A stretch of 64,000 nucleotides of DNA. Source: Alphaproteobacteria bacterium HGW-Alphaproteobacteria-3 (lineage in GTDB: Bacteria > Pseudomonadota > Alphaproteobacteria > Parvibaculales > Parvibaculaceae). Both the position numbers and the translations under genes were made by a program. Numbering within the stretch: position 1 is the stretch's first letter; each line of letters begins with the position of its first letter. Under the pieces are notes generated by a model, which saw nothing but the letters and a program-made list of their open reading frames with translations, ran no database searches and was not told where the DNA came from. Positions 1-9,537 of this stretch are shown piece after piece. The stretch is from the NCBI GenBank assembly GCA_002842875.1, contig PHEF01000020.1, positions 29,684-93,683 of the forward strand. The letters run 5' to 3'.

Positions 1-2
1 AA

Positions 3-833
3 GCCTTCGACATTTTGCGGGTGGTCGCTCTCGTCCGCGAGACAGATCGGAGCGGCGTGCAGGCAAACTTCGTGAAAGAAGCCTTTGCGCGATGGCGTAG
101 GCTCACCGCGAAGCTGTCGGAAGATTCTCCGGGCCGGTTTGCCGATGGCTGGTATCGCATTGACTACGAACTCGTGGGCGATCTTAGAGATGTCAGCCTT
201 ACCGAATTGGAAGAATTTCTTGCCAAGGCCAAGGTGAGACACACCGGATGGGCCATGTTCTGGATTCCGACTCGCCCGGAAATTACGCCACGAGAAATCG
301 ATGGCACACTCGAATGCTGGCACGCACCCAACGAGATCGACAAAGAAAGAATGTTCGACGATCCAGCTCATTGCGATTTTTGGAGAGCCGCACCGGAAGG
401 CCGGATGTTCCTAATGAGAGGATATCAAGAAGACTCCGTCGAAACATTTCCACCGCGCACGATATTCGATACGACGCTCGTCATATGGCGCTTGAGCGAG
501 GCGCTTTTGCATGCAAACCGCATGGCCTTGCTTATGCGCAGGTCCGAGGGAGACGAGATCACTGTCAAGCTGCGCGCGATGTATACAGGTTTAACAGGCC
601 GTATTCTGAGAAGTTGGGCCAACCCTCAGTGGGATCCGGTTATTGATCGGCAACCGGCGCGAAGCGACGAATGTGTCGTCGAAACGATCACTCCTGCGAC
701 CTCTATCGAGGATCGGCTCGCCCATCTCGTTTTTCCGCTTGTGACCTCCATCTATGAACGGTTCGGGGTGACGGGTATCCCCTTTGAGGCGATCGAACGC
801 GAAGTCCGCCGGTTTCGCCAGAGTCGCGTTTGA
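3..833 (+). CDS. Hypothetical protein, 3' part only
   Basis: The frame is open from the window edge to a TGA at 831-833, so the true start lies upstream. About 277 residues are visible. They are mixed alpha/beta, with no signal peptide and no membrane segment, and with aromatic stretches such as GWAMFWIPTRPEI and GRMFLMRGYQED. I do not recognise a family with confidence. The shape loosely recalls the C-terminal part of Schlafen/AlbA_2-type ATP-binding proteins, but no catalytic motif supports that. Base composition is visibly lower in G+C than the nad genes that follow, which suggests an accessory or acquired gene. A few weaker ORFs lie antisense to it and are not convincing. Confidence 0.6.
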   Translation, partial: AFDILRVVALVRETDRSGVQANFVKEAFARWRRLTAKLSEDSPGRFADGWYRIDYELVGDLRDVSLTELEEFLAKAKVRHTGWAMFWIPTRPEITPREIDGTLECWHAPNEIDKERMFDDPAHCDFWRAAPEGRMFLMRGYQEDSVETFPPRTIFDTTLVIWRLSEALLHANRMALLMRRSEGDEITVKLRAMYTGLTGRILRSWANPQWDPVIDRQPARSDECVVETITPATSIEDRLAHLVFPLVTSIYERFGVTGIPFEAIEREVRRFRQSRV

Positions 834-1003
834 CTCCAAGCCTCTTTCTTCCCGCTTCTTGAAATCCGTCGTTACGCCCCCCTTATAATTGGCATTGACG
901 GGGTTAATGCTCAGTCGTAGCATAAGCCTCGAAGTTGAGCCCGGCCCCCTTCCCGGTCCTCTGGCGACATGAAGATGGGTGCCGGCGTTTTTGATAGCTC
1001 TTT

Positions 1004-1022
1004 TATACTCAGTTTGAGCATA
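1004..1022. promoter_or_regulatory. Candidate operator (NadQ-like palindrome) upstream of nadA
   Basis: The half-sites TATACTCA and TGAGCATA are separated by GTT, with one mismatch from perfect symmetry. The site lies 27-45 bases before the nadA start. From memory, comparative genomics assigns alphaproteobacterial nadABC to a repressor, NadQ, with an A/T-rich TACTCA...TGAGTA palindrome. The match is an inference, and no nadQ gene is in the window. Confidence 0.4.
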
Positions 1023-1048
1023 TAGGAGCGCAGCTCAGGGAGGCCGCC

Positions 1049-2122
1049 ATGGCCCTCGCAGGTGAAATGCAGCAGAAGACGGGCGCGCCCAAGCCCGCGG
1101 CGCGCGCGTTCAAGCCGCTGGAGATGCCCGAGCTCGAATATACGCCCGGGCTCGCCAGGGAAATGGCGCCGCTCTACGAGAAGGTGAAACACGTCATCCC
1201 TTCCATCGAGTGGCCCTTCTTCGCGCCCTATATCCACGCGATCAACAGGCTGAAAAAGGAGCGCGGCGCGGTCGTGCTGGCGCATAACTACCAGACGCCG
1301 GAAATCTTCCACTGCGTGAGCGACATCGCGGGCGACAGCCTGCAGCTCGCAAAGGAAGCGGCGAAGGTGGATGCCGATGTGATCGTCCAGTGCGGCGTGC
1401 ACTTCATGGCCGAGACCTCGAAGCTGCTGAACCCGGAAAAGACCGTTCTCATTCCGGACGTGAAGGCGGGCTGCTCGCTTGCCGATTCGATCACGGGCGC
1501 CGATGTGCGCCTGCTCCGCAAAAAGTTTCCCGGCGTGCCGGTCGTCACCTACGTGAACACGTCGGCGGAGGTGAAGGCGGAGAGCGATATCTGCTGCACG
1601 TCTTCCAATGCGCTGCAGGTCGTCGAGAGCTTCGGCACGGACCGCGTGCTTTGCATTCCCGACGAATTCCTCGCGAAGAACATCGCGAAGCAGACAAGCG
1701 TGAAAATCCTCACCTGGAAGGGCCATTGCGAAGTGCATGAGCGCTTCACGGCGGAGGAACTTCGCCAGTATCGCCGGGACGATCCGAACATCGTCATCAT
1801 CGCGCATCCCGAATGCCCGCCCGAAGTCGTCGAGGAAGCGGATTTCTCCGGCTCGACTTCCGGCATGATCAACTGGGTGAAGGAACACCAGCCCAAGCGC
1901 GTCGTCATGGTGACGGAATGCTCCATGAGCGACAATGTGGCGGTGGAAAACCCCAACGTCGAATTCGTGCGGCCCTGCAACCTCTGCCCGCATATGAAGC
2001 GGATCTCGCTGAAGAACATTCTCGAGAGCCTCGTCTATATGCGCGAGGAAGTGACGGTCGATCCGGCGGTGGCCGTGCGTGCGCGCGCCGCCGTGGAGCG
2101 GATGATCAATCTCGGCAACTGA
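1049..2122 (+). CDS. nadA: Quinolinate synthase NadA
   Basis: Condenses iminoaspartate with dihydroxyacetone phosphate to give quinolinate, the second step of de novo NAD synthesis. It is an oxygen-sensitive cytosolic [4Fe-4S] enzyme. The 357 residues match the longer NadA class. [20 protein letters not shown] is the conserved N-terminal substrate region. Conserved cysteines sit at residues 115 (QCGVHF), 182-183 (CCTSSNA), 256 (CPPEVV), and 310 and 313 (CNLC). The family's three cluster ligands would be among them. The ATG at 1049 follows a GGAGGCCGCC Shine-Dalgarno region. First gene of nadA-nadB-nadC, with 28 bases before nadB. A candidate operator lies just upstream. Confidence 0.97.
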   Translation: MALAGEMQQKTGAPKPAARAFKPLEMPELEYTPGLAREMAPLYEKVKHVIPSIEWPFFAPYIHAINRLKKERGAVVLAHNYQTPEIFHCVSDIAGDSLQLAKEAAKVDADVIVQCGVHFMAETSKLLNPEKTVLIPDVKAGCSLADSITGADVRLLRKKFPGVPVVTYVNTSAEVKAESDICCTSSNALQVVESFGTDRVLCIPDEFLAKNIAKQTSVKILTWKGHCEVHERFTAEELRQYRRDDPNIVIIAHPECPPEVVEEADFSGSTSGMINWVKEHQPKRVVMVTECSMSDNVAVENPNVEFVRPCNLCPHMKRISLKNILESLVYMREEVTVDPAVAVRARAAVERMINLGN

Positions 2123-2150
2123 GCTTCGGGCTCCATCTGGAGAAGCCGTC

Positions 2151-3764
2151 ATGGCACAGGGCAACATCGTCGATGCCGGCGACGTTCTGATCGTCGGTGC
2201 GGGTCTGGCAGGTCTTTTCACGGCGCTGAAGCTCGCGCCCCGCCCCGTCACCGTGCTCGCGGGCGCGCCCATCGGCGATGGCGCGTCGAGCGCCTGGGCG
2301 CAGGGCGGCATCGCGGCAGCCATCGAGCCCGGCGACACGCCCCAATCCCACGCCGCCGATACGATCGCGGCGGGTGCGGGCACAGTCGACGAGGAAGCCG
2401 CGCTTTCCATCGCCCAGGAAGCGGCCGTTCGCATCGAGGACCTTCTCCGGCTCGGCGTGCCCTTCGACCGCGACATCGAGGGCAAGCTCGCCGTCGGCCG
2501 CGAGGCCGCGCACAGCCGCCGGCGCATCGTTCATGTGAAAGGCGACCAGGCGGGCAAGGCGATCATGCAGGCGCTCGTCGCCGCGGTGCGCGCCTGCCCC
2601 TCCATCCGCGTGATGGAGGGCTTGTCGGCCTATGAACTCGCCATCGAGAACGGGCGCGCGGCGGGCGTCTTCGCGCGGCCCGCCCATGCGGCGACGGCGC
2701 CGCAGCCGCTGCTCATCAAGGCGCGCGCCGTCGTGCTCGCGTCGGGCGGCGTCGGCCAGCTTTTTGCCGTCACCACCAATCCCCTGCAGGCGCGCGGCGA
2801 AGGCGTTGCCATGGCGGCGCGCGCGGGCGCCATCATCGCCGATCCGGAATTCGTGCAGTTCCATCCGACGGCGATTGCCTCGATGCGCGATCCCGCGCCG
2901 CTCGTCACCGAAGCGCTGCGCGGCGAAGGCGCGATCCTCGTCAACAAGGCGGGACAGCGCTTCATGCTCGCGATCCATGAGGATGCCGAACTCGGGCCGC
3001 GCGACATCGTGGCGCGCGCCATCTTCCGCGAGATCGCGGCGGGGCGCGGCGCCTTCCTCGATGCGCGGGCGGCGCTGGGCGAGCGTTTCGCCAGCGCCTT
3101 CCCCACCGTCTACGAGAATTGCCGCTCGCTCGGCATCGACCCGGCGCGAGAGCCGATCCCCGTTGCACCCGCCGCGCATTACCACATGGGCGGCATCCAT
3201 GTGGACGCGCGGGGCCGCAGCACCGTCGAGGGGCTGTGGGCCTGCGGCGAGGTCGCCTCCACCGGCATGCATGGCGCGAACAGGCTCGCCAGCAACTCGC
3301 TCCTCGAAGCCATCGTCTATGGTGCGCGCATCGCCGCCGATATCGACGGTTCCGTGCCTGGCGCGCGCGCCGGACGCGACATCGCGCCGCCGCTGATCGG
3401 CTCGGTCTCCACGCCCGACACGCCTTTTGCGAGCCAGCTCCGGCAGATCATGACGGCCCATGCCGGTGTCGAGCGCGACGGCGCGGGCCTCGCCTTCGCG
3501 CTCACCGAGATCGCACGCCTCGAACGTGCGGCAGGCGCGGCGAGCCTCTTCGGCAATATCGCGACGACGGCAAAGCTCATTGCCGCGTCCGCCTATGCGC
3601 GCGAGGAAAGCCGCGGCGGGCACTACCGCAGCGACTTCACCGAGCCACGCGCGCCCTGGCGGCACCGCAGCTTCATCACGCTGAAGGAGGCGACGCGCAT
3701 CGCCGATGCCGCCATCGAAACGCTCCCCGCTTCGCAAGCGGCCGACGCACAGGTAAGCGCATGA
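2151..3764 (+). CDS. nadB: L-aspartate oxidase NadB
   Basis: FAD enzyme that oxidises L-aspartate to iminoaspartate, the substrate handed to NadA. The dinucleotide-binding motif [18 protein letters not shown] is near residues 9-26. The succinate dehydrogenase/fumarate reductase-type flavoprotein signature follows, including [19 protein letters not shown] and [10 protein letters not shown], with a typical helical C-terminal domain. At 537 residues it is normal for the family. The stop codon overlaps the nadC start (ATGA), so the two are probably translationally coupled. Long open frames on the opposite strand here are GC-driven shadows. Confidence 0.97.
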   Translation: MAQGNIVDAGDVLIVGAGLAGLFTALKLAPRPVTVLAGAPIGDGASSAWAQGGIAAAIEPGDTPQSHAADTIAAGAGTVDEEAALSIAQEAAVRIEDLLRLGVPFDRDIEGKLAVGREAAHSRRRIVHVKGDQAGKAIMQALVAAVRACPSIRVMEGLSAYELAIENGRAAGVFARPAHAATAPQPLLIKARAVVLASGGVGQLFAVTTNPLQARGEGVAMAARAGAIIADPEFVQFHPTAIASMRDPAPLVTEALRGEGAILVNKAGQRFMLAIHEDAELGPRDIVARAIFREIAAGRGAFLDARAALGERFASAFPTVYENCRSLGIDPAREPIPVAPAAHYHMGGIHVDARGRSTVEGLWACGEVASTGMHGANRLASNSLLEAIVYGARIAADIDGSVPGARAGRDIAPPLIGSVSTPDTPFASQLRQIMTAHAGVERDGAGLAFALTEIARLERAAGAASLFGNIATTAKLIAASAYAREESRGGHYRSDFTEPRAPWRHRSFITLKEATRIADAAIETLPASQAADAQVSA

Positions 3765-4624
3765 CGCTGACGCCCCTTCCCTCGCTCATGATCGAGCCCG
3801 CGGTTCTGGCCGCGCTCGCCGAAGATCTTGGCCGCGCCGGCGACATCACCACGCAGGCGACGGTGCCCGCGGAGGCGAAGGCGCGCGTGCTTCTCAATGC
3901 GCGCCAGTCCGGCCGCGTTGCCGGCCTCGATTGCGCGCGCATGGCCTTCCGGCTTGTCGATCCGTCGCTGAGAGTGGCCGTGGTGAAAGGCGACGGTTCG
4001 GACGTGGAGCCCGGCGACACCATCGCCGCCATCGAGGGGCCCGCGCGCGGCATCCTTACCGGCGAGCGCGTGGCGCTCAACTTTCTCGGGCACATGTCCG
4101 GCATCGCGACGGCAACGCGCGAAATCGCGCGGGCGATCGAAGGCACAAAGGCGCATGTCTGCTGCACGCGCAAGACGACGCCGGGGCTTCGCATTTTCGA
4201 GAAGTATGCGGTGCGCGCGGGCGGCGGCATGAACCACCGCTTCGGCCTTGACGATGCCGTTCTCATCAAGGACAACCATATCGCCGTTTCCGGCGGCATC
4301 GCGGCGGCGATTTCGCGCGCGAAAGCCGCGAGCGGTCATATGGTGAAGATCGAGGTGGAGGTCGATACGCTCGACCAGCTCGACGAGGCGCTCGCCGCCG
4401 GTGTCGATGCGGTGCTGCTCGACAACATGACGCCGGCGATGCTCGCCGAGGCCGTGCGCCGGATCGGCGGGCGCGCCATCGCCGAAGCGTCCGGCCGCAT
4501 CACCGCCGAAACGGCGCCCGCCATCGCGGCCAGCGGCGTCGACCTCATCTCCTGCGGCTGGATCACGCATTCCGCGCCCTGCCTCGACATCGGCCTCGAC
4601 TTTGATAGTTTGACGGCGTCCTGA
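3761..4624 (+). CDS. nadC: Nicotinate-nucleotide pyrophosphorylase (carboxylating) NadC
   Basis: Quinolinate phosphoribosyltransferase that makes nicotinate mononucleotide from quinolinate and PRPP, completing the branch begun by nadB and nadA. The 287 residues are standard. Recognisable blocks are [16 protein letters not shown] near the N-terminus, [28 protein letters not shown] (PRPP/quinolinate site) and [12 protein letters not shown] near the C-terminus. The reading frame stays open far upstream inside nadB, but the ATG at 3761 overlaps the nadB stop by four bases and matches the family N-terminus. Last gene of the nad operon. Confidence 0.97.
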   Translation: MTLTPLPSLMIEPAVLAALAEDLGRAGDITTQATVPAEAKARVLLNARQSGRVAGLDCARMAFRLVDPSLRVAVVKGDGSDVEPGDTIAAIEGPARGILTGERVALNFLGHMSGIATATREIARAIEGTKAHVCCTRKTTPGLRIFEKYAVRAGGGMNHRFGLDDAVLIKDNHIAVSGGIAAAISRAKAASGHMVKIEVEVDTLDQLDEALAAGVDAVLLDNMTPAMLAEAVRRIGGRAIAEASGRITAETAPAIAASGVDLISCGWITHSAPCLDIGLDFDSLTAS

Positions 4625-4653
4625 ACGCCTTCCCGCTTTCCCCCTCCCGAGAA

Positions 4654-4669
4654 CTGGACTACGGTCCAG
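4654..4669. promoter_or_regulatory. Perfect 16-base palindrome between nadC and the SDR
   Basis: CTGGAC-TACG-GTCCAG lies 27-42 bases before the SDR start. No T-run follows, so it is a poor terminator. Its position and symmetry look more like a repressor operator such as a TetR-family site. This is inferred from symmetry and position only. Confidence 0.4.
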
Positions 4670-4695
4670 AAAATCAAAAGCACAGGGATGCGGCC

Positions 4696-5522
4696 ATGGG
4701 ACAGGCAAACGGGCGGAAATCCATCTTCATCACGGGCGCGGCCTCGGGCATGGGGCTCGAGACGGCGCGGCTCTTCCATTCGAAGGGCTGGTGTTCGTCG
4801 GCGGCTACGACGTCAACGGCGCCGGGCTCGCCGCGCTCGAGACCGAGCTTGGGCCTGAGAACTGCATCGTCGCGACGCTCGACGTCACGGACAAGGGCGC
4901 CTATGACGCGGCGGTCGCGCGCTTCGGCGAGGCGACGGGCGGCAAGCTCGACATCCTCTACAACAATGCCGGCATCGGCCGGGGCGGTCTGTTCGAACAG
5001 ATGCCGTTCGAAGACATCATGGCCGTCGTGAATGTGAATTTCATCGGTGTGCTGAACGGCATTTACGCCGCGCTGCCGCTGCTGAAGGCGACGGAGAATT
5101 CGCTCTGCTTCACCACGTCGTCCTCGTCGGCCACCTATGGCATGCCGGGCATCGCCGTCTATTCGGCGACGAAACATGCGGTGAAGGGGCTGACCGAGGC
5201 GCTTTCCATCGAGTTCCGCCTCATCGGCGTGCGCGCGGCTGACGTGCTGCCCGGGCTCATCGACACGCCCATCCTGCCGGAAGGCGCCGCCGCGAATGCA
5301 CCGAAGGAGGGCATGTTCCGCGCTATTCCGCCGGTCGAGGTCGCGAAGGTCGTGTGGGAAGCCTATGGCTCGGACAAGCTGCACTGGTATGTGCCGCCGG
5401 AACTCGTGGAGCTCGACAAGGCCGCCGGCAACGCGCCTGAAATGGTGCGCGACCAGATCGCGACCACAGGGCCCATCGCGCCGATGCTCAAGATGATGGA
5501 AGAACAGGCGAAGAAGGCTTGA
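4696..5522 (+). pseudogene. Short-chain dehydrogenase, frameshifted
   Basis: The first frame starts with ATG at 4696 and reads the Rossmann motif FITGAASGMGLETARLF up to SKGW. The remainder is in another frame from about 4792: FVGGYDVNGAGLAALE, NNAGIG, the catalytic Ser region FTTSSSSATYG, then YSATKHAVKG carrying the YxxxK pair. Joining the frames needs one extra base near 4791 (or removal of two) and gives about 275 residues, normal for a classical SDR. All catalytic motifs are intact, so this is a recent lesion or a base-calling error. The GTG at 4791 could start a fragment lacking the cofactor loop. Substrate is unknown. Confidence 0.8.
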
Positions 5523-5555
5523 GCCCCCCGCACGCCGGCGCCGGAAGCGGGGGCT
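5522..5555. terminator. Possible bidirectional terminator hairpin
   Basis: The inverted repeat AGCCCCC / GGGGGCT with a GC-rich loop of 20 bases sits between the converging SDR and cell wall hydrolase genes. There is no clear T-run, so it is weak as an intrinsic terminator. Confidence 0.35.
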
Positions 5556-5558
5556 GCC

Positions 5559-6296
5559 TCAGGAGCGGCCTTCGCTTCGCGCGGGCTTGTAGAAGATGTG
5601 GCGGCCGATCTTGGCCACCTGCACCATGCTGGACGCCCAGTAAGGCTGCACGTAGTCGGCATGGTAGAACATGGCCGGAGCGACGGTCGTATCGTCGAGG
5701 CGTCCCATGGTCACATATTCCGCCGTGCGCAGCGCCTTTGCCCAGGCGCGGCGTTCGCCCGGCTTCTTGCTCAGGCGCTTGTCGCAGGTGAAGGAGAACT
5801 GGCAGCCGGACTGGCGGCTCGCGCCCTGATAGACGACGCCGCAGATGCTGTCGGGATAATGCTCGGAGCCCACGCGATTGAGGATGACGCGGGCGACAGC
5901 AAGCTGGCCTTCGGTCGCCTCGCCGCGCGCCTCGAAATAGATGCCGGCGGCAAGGCAGCGGCGCTCCTCTTCCATGACGCTCGCTTTCACGCGCACGAGC
6001 GGCGTGTCGACATCCATCGGCACGCCCGGCGCGGGCAGAAGAATGCTCGCGTTCTGCACCGCCGCTTCCATGGCGGGGCTGACGCCCGCAAAGGCGCCGG
6101 CGAGATCGCGGCCATGCGCGGGCGCAAAGCCGGTCATGCCTGCATATTGACGGACGGGAGCTGCTTCCGGCGCGGGCGTCATCATGGCGTCGATCACCGT
6201 CCCCGAGACAACGCCCAGGCACAGGAGTGCGGCTGCGGTTTGCGCAGCCCCGGCGGCAAGATGGCCCAGGTCGAGCCATTGAAACAATTTACGCAT
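5559..6296 (-). CDS. Cell wall hydrolase, SleB/CwlJ-like (Hydrolase_2)
   Basis: Predicted peptidoglycan hydrolase of 245 residues. The N-terminus has a hydrophobic segment (about residues 13-35, AAGAAQTAAALLCLGVVSGT), acting as signal or anchor, so the enzyme should face the periplasm. The conserved core is CLAAGIYFEARGE, then GQLAVARVILNRV, CGVVYQGA and CQFSFTCD. The Glu of YFEARGE is the presumed catalytic residue by analogy with SleB. Non-sporulating alphaproteobacteria carry this family for wall remodelling. It is transcribed alone, away from a 390-base gap holding its promoter. The ATG at 6296 gives a sensible signal sequence. Confidence 0.85.
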   Translation of the reverse strand: MRKLFQWLDLGHLAAGAAQTAAALLCLGVVSGTVIDAMMTPAPEAAPVRQYAGMTGFAPAHGRDLAGAFAGVSPAMEAAVQNASILLPAPGVPMDVDTPLVRVKASVMEEERRCLAAGIYFEARGEATEGQLAVARVILNRVGSEHYPDSICGVVYQGASRQSGCQFSFTCDKRLSKKPGERRAWAKALRTAEYVTMGRLDDTTVAPAMFYHADYVQPYWASSMVQVAKIGRHIFYKPARSEGRS

Positions 6297-6686
6297 CGTT
6301 CTCTAAACCCGTCTGCTTTGTTGTGCAGTTCCCGGGACACTCCCTTCTATCGAGGGTTTTTGTCCGGCCCTTTTGAGGCCCTTTCGTGAACTGTCCTACA
6401 GCACCGCACGTGCCAGAGCCCGATGCCGCTTCGACACCCGGGCAATTGACGTATCGTTTACCGGATGCGTTATCTGTTTGATAAACAACGATTATTCGGG
6501 TGCGACAAATCGCACCGCAGCATGAATTAACGCTGTGTGAGTGTATTGAAACGCGACACCGGCGTCATTTCGCATCGACTCAGGATGTTAATGCGAAAGA
6601 CTCAATTTTGCCCAAATCGTTAACCTTCCGTACACATATCAATCCAGAAACGGGACAATCTGTCTACGGACGATGATACGAAACGG
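6297..6686. other. AT-richer intergenic gap with hairpins and a promoter-like pair
   Basis: This is a 390-base gap between the hydrolase start and the ppdK end, with no convincing coding frame. It is visibly lower in G+C than its flanks. Plus-strand TTGACG (6446-6451) and TTATCT (6470-6475) are separated by 18 bases, a sigma70-like pair. They are followed by TGTTT-GAT-AAACA (6475-6487) and a perfect hairpin GGTGCGA-CAAA-TCGCACC (6499-6516). The hydrolase promoter should also lie here on the minus strand. Confidence 0.4.
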
Positions 6687-9374
6687 TCACGCCGTTCCGG
6701 AACCTTTCGCACCCGCGAGCGTGGATTGTGCGGCTGCAAGACGAGCGATCGGCACGCGGTAGGGCGAGCAGGAGACATAGGTGAGGCCTACTTCCTCGCA
6801 AAAGGCGATCGAGGCCGGGTCGCCACCATGTTCGCCGCAAATGCCGAGCTTGATGCCGGGGCGTGTGAGCCTTCCGCGCTCCGCGCCGATGCGCACGAGC
6901 TCGCCCACGCCTTCGGTGTCGAGCGAAACGAAGGGGTCCTGCGTCAGGATTTTCTTGCCCATGTAGTCGTTCATGAAATGGGCGGCGTCGTCGCGGCTGA
7001 TGCCATAGGTCGTCTGGGTGAGGTCGTTGGTGCCGAAGGAAAAGAACTCGGCGCTTTCGGCAATTTCGCGGGCAAGAAGCGCCGCACGCGGCAGCTCGAT
7101 CATGGTGCCGATGGTGTATTCGATCTTCTCGCCCTTCTCCTTCTCGATCTCCGCCGCCACGGCGACGATACGCACCTTCAGGAAGTCGAGCTCGGCCTTC
7201 ATGCCGACAAGCGGGATCATGATTTCCGGAATGACGGCGGCGCCGGTCGCCTTTTCCGCAAGCAACGCGCCTTCGAAGATCGCACGGGCCTGCATCTCGT
7301 ATATCTCGGGATACGAGATACCGAGGCGGCAACCGCGATGGCCGAGCATCGGGTTCGTCTCTTCCAGTTCCGCGAGGCGGCGGCGGAGCTTGTCCGCGTC
7401 CATGCCTGCATCGGCGGCGAACTCGGCGATCTCGGTTTCGCCCTTCGGCAGGAATTCATGCAGCGGCGGATCGAGCAGGCGGATCGTGACAGGAAGCCCG
7501 TGCATGATCTCGAAGAGCTGGCGGAAGTCGTCGCGCTGCATCGGCAGAATCTTGTCGAGCGCGGCGCGGCGGCCCTTCTCGTCGCCGGCGAGGATCATCT
7601 GACGCACGGCAACGATGCGATCCTCCTCGAAGAACATATGTTCCGTGCGGCAAAGGCCGATGCCCTCCGCGCCGAACTTGCGCGCGGTTTCCGCGTCGTG
7701 CGGCGTCTCCGCATTGGTGCGCACTTCCATGCGGCGATGCTTGTCTGCCCATACCATCAGCGCCGCGAAATCGCCCGACAGTTCCGGCTGCAGTGTCGGA
7801 ATGCGGCCCCTGATGACCTGGCCGGTGGAGCCGTCCACCGTGATGATGTCGCCCTTCTTCAGGGAGACGCCGGCGACCGTCATGGTTTCCGCCTTGTAGT
7901 CGATGCGGATCGAGCCCGCGCCGGAGACGCAAGGCCGGCCCATGCCGCGCGCGACCACAGCCGCATGGCTCGTCATGCCGCCGCGCGTGGTCAGGATGGC
8001 GACGGCGGAATGCATGCCGTTGATGTCTTCGGGGCTCGTCTCGACGCGCACGAGCACGACGTCCTTGCCTGCCTGGCGCATGGCGGCGGCCTCGTCCGAA
8101 TTGAAGACGATTTCGCCCGACGCCGCGCCCGGCGACGCGGGCAAGCCCGTCGCGATCACCTCGCGCGGCGCTTCCGGGTCGAGTGTCGGGTGCAGCAACT
8201 GGTCGAGCGATGCCGGATCGACGCGGGCAATCGCCGTCTCTTCGGAGATGAGGCCTTCGGCCACCATCTCCACCGCGATCTTCAGCGCCGCCTTCGCCGT
8301 GCGCTTGCCGGCGCGCGTCTGGAGCATCCAGAGCTTGCCGTCCTGCACGGTGAACTCGACATCCTGCATGTCGGTGTAGTGCTTCTCCAGCCGCTCGAAC
8401 ACGGCGGCGAGTTCGGCGAAGGCTGCCGGCATCGCCTCTTCCATTGAGGGCTTCTTGTCGTTGCCTTCGATGCGCGCCTTCTTCGTCAGGCTTTGCGGGG
8501 TGCGGATGCCCGCCACCACATCCTCCCCCTGCGCATTCACCAGGAACTCGCCGTAATAGGCCTTCTCGCCGGTCGAGGGATTGCGCGTGAAGGCGACGCC
8601 TGTCGCACTCGTCTCGCCCATATTGCCGAAGACCATGGCCTGCACGTTGACGGCCGTGCCCCAGCTTTCGGGAATGTTGTGCAACCGGCGATAGGTTTCC
8701 GCGCGGCGATTTCCCCAGGAGCCGAAGACGGCGCCGATCGCACCCCATATCTGCTCGTTCACATCCTGCGGGAAGGGACGCCCGAGTTCTTCCTCCACGC
8801 GCTCCTTGTAGCGTGCAATGACCAGCTTCCAGTCGGCGGCGGAAAGTTCCGTGTCGAGACTATATTCCTGCTCTTCCTTGAAATATTCGAGCAGCTCCTC
8901 GAAATTGTGATGATCGACGCCGAGCACCACATCGGAATACATCGAGATGAAGCGGCGATAGCTGTCATAGGCGAAGCGTTCGTCGCCCGCGCGGGCCGCG
9001 AGCCCTGCCGCCGTCTCGTCGTTCAGACCGAGGTTCAGCACCGTATCCATCATGCCGGGCATGGAGGCGCGCGCGCCCGAGCGCACGGAAACGAGAAGCG
9101 GGTTCTGCGCGTCGCCAAACGTCATGCCGACCGCCTTGCCGATGCGGGCGAGCGCCTCTTCCACCTGCGCCTTCAGCCCGTCGGGATATTGCCGGTCGTT
9201 CGCGTAGAAGGCGGTGCAGACTTCGGTGGTCACCGTGAAGCCGGGCGGCACGGGCAATCCGATATTCGACATCTCGGCGAGGTTCGCGCCCTTGCCGCCC
9301 AGCAGATCGCGCAACGATGCCGCGCCCTCCGCCTTGCCGTCACCGAAGGAATAGACCCACTTCTTTTCAGCCAT
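6687..9374 (-). CDS. ppdK: Pyruvate, phosphate dikinase
   Basis: Interconverts pyruvate, ATP and phosphate with phosphoenolpyruvate, AMP and pyrophosphate, and links glycolysis and gluconeogenesis. At 895 residues it is full length for bacterial PPDK. The N-terminal ATP-grasp domain starts with [12 protein letters not shown] and [13 protein letters not shown]. The swivelling phosphohistidine domain has [21 protein letters not shown]. The C-terminal PEP/pyruvate barrel ends with [13 protein letters not shown], containing the catalytic Cys. The start at 9374 ([13 protein letters not shown]) matches homologues, although the frame is open 30 bases further upstream. A palindromic repeat separates it from the upstream glyS gene. 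Confidence 0.97.
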   Translation of the reverse strand: MAEKKWVYSFGDGKAEGAASLRDLLGGKGANLAEMSNIGLPVPPGFTVTTEVCTAFYANDRQYPDGLKAQVEEALARIGKAVGMTFGDAQNPLLVSVRSGARASMPGMMDTVLNLGLNDETAAGLAARAGDERFAYDSYRRFISMYSDVVLGVDHHNFEELLEYFKEEQEYSLDTELSAADWKLVIARYKERVEEELGRPFPQDVNEQIWGAIGAVFGSWGNRRAETYRRLHNIPESWGTAVNVQAMVFGNMGETSATGVAFTRNPSTGEKAYYGEFLVNAQGEDVVAGIRTPQSLTKKARIEGNDKKPSMEEAMPAAFAELAAVFERLEKHYTDMQDVEFTVQDGKLWMLQTRAGKRTAKAALKIAVEMVAEGLISEETAIARVDPASLDQLLHPTLDPEAPREVIATGLPASPGAASGEIVFNSDEAAAMRQAGKDVVLVRVETSPEDINGMHSAVAILTTRGGMTSHAAVVARGMGRPCVSGAGSIRIDYKAETMTVAGVSLKKGDIITVDGSTGQVIRGRIPTLQPELSGDFAALMVWADKHRRMEVRTNAETPHDAETARKFGAEGIGLCRTEHMFFEEDRIVAVRQMILAGDEKGRRAALDKILPMQRDDFRQLFEIMHGLPVTIRLLDPPLHEFLPKGETEIAEFAADAGMDADKLRRRLAELEETNPMLGHRGCRLGISYPEIYEMQARAIFEGALLAEKATGAAVIPEIMIPLVGMKAELDFLKVRIVAVAAEIEKEKGEKIEYTIGTMIELPRAALLAREIAESAEFFSFGTNDLTQTTYGISRDDAAHFMNDYMGKKILTQDPFVSLDTEGVGELVRIGAERGRLTRPGIKLGICGEHGGDPASIAFCEEVGLTYVSCSPYRVPIARLAAAQSTLAGAKGSGTA

Positions 9375-9414
9375 CGCACTTGCCTTTGGTTTGGGCAGGA
9401 ACACTTCCCAACTG

Positions 9415-9504
9415 TGTCATTGCCGGGCTTGACCCGGCAATCCAGTGTTTTTTGGCACCGCATTTGCCGCCCTGGATGCCCGGGTCAAGCCCGGGCATGA
9501 CAAT
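9415..9504. repeat. Double-hairpin palindromic repeat, copy A1
   Basis: Two GC-rich hairpins (arms TTGCCGGG/CCCGGCAA and TGCCCGGG/CCCGGGCA) are framed by outer TGTCAT and ATGACA ends. The copy fills the ppdK-glyS spacer. It is the reverse complement in layout of the copy inside glyS at 10666-10752. It may also end glyS transcription. Confidence 0.85.
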
Positions 9505-9537
9505 ATTGTTGAAGGCAGGAAAGCAGGTGCGCCGCCC

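Noticed and set aside
6520..6630. CtrA-like TTAA sites and a GACTC (GANTC) site in the hydrolase-ppdK gap.
   Set aside because: Several TTAA motifs occur, but none has the full TTAA-N7-TTAA spacing, and a single GANTC is expected by chance.
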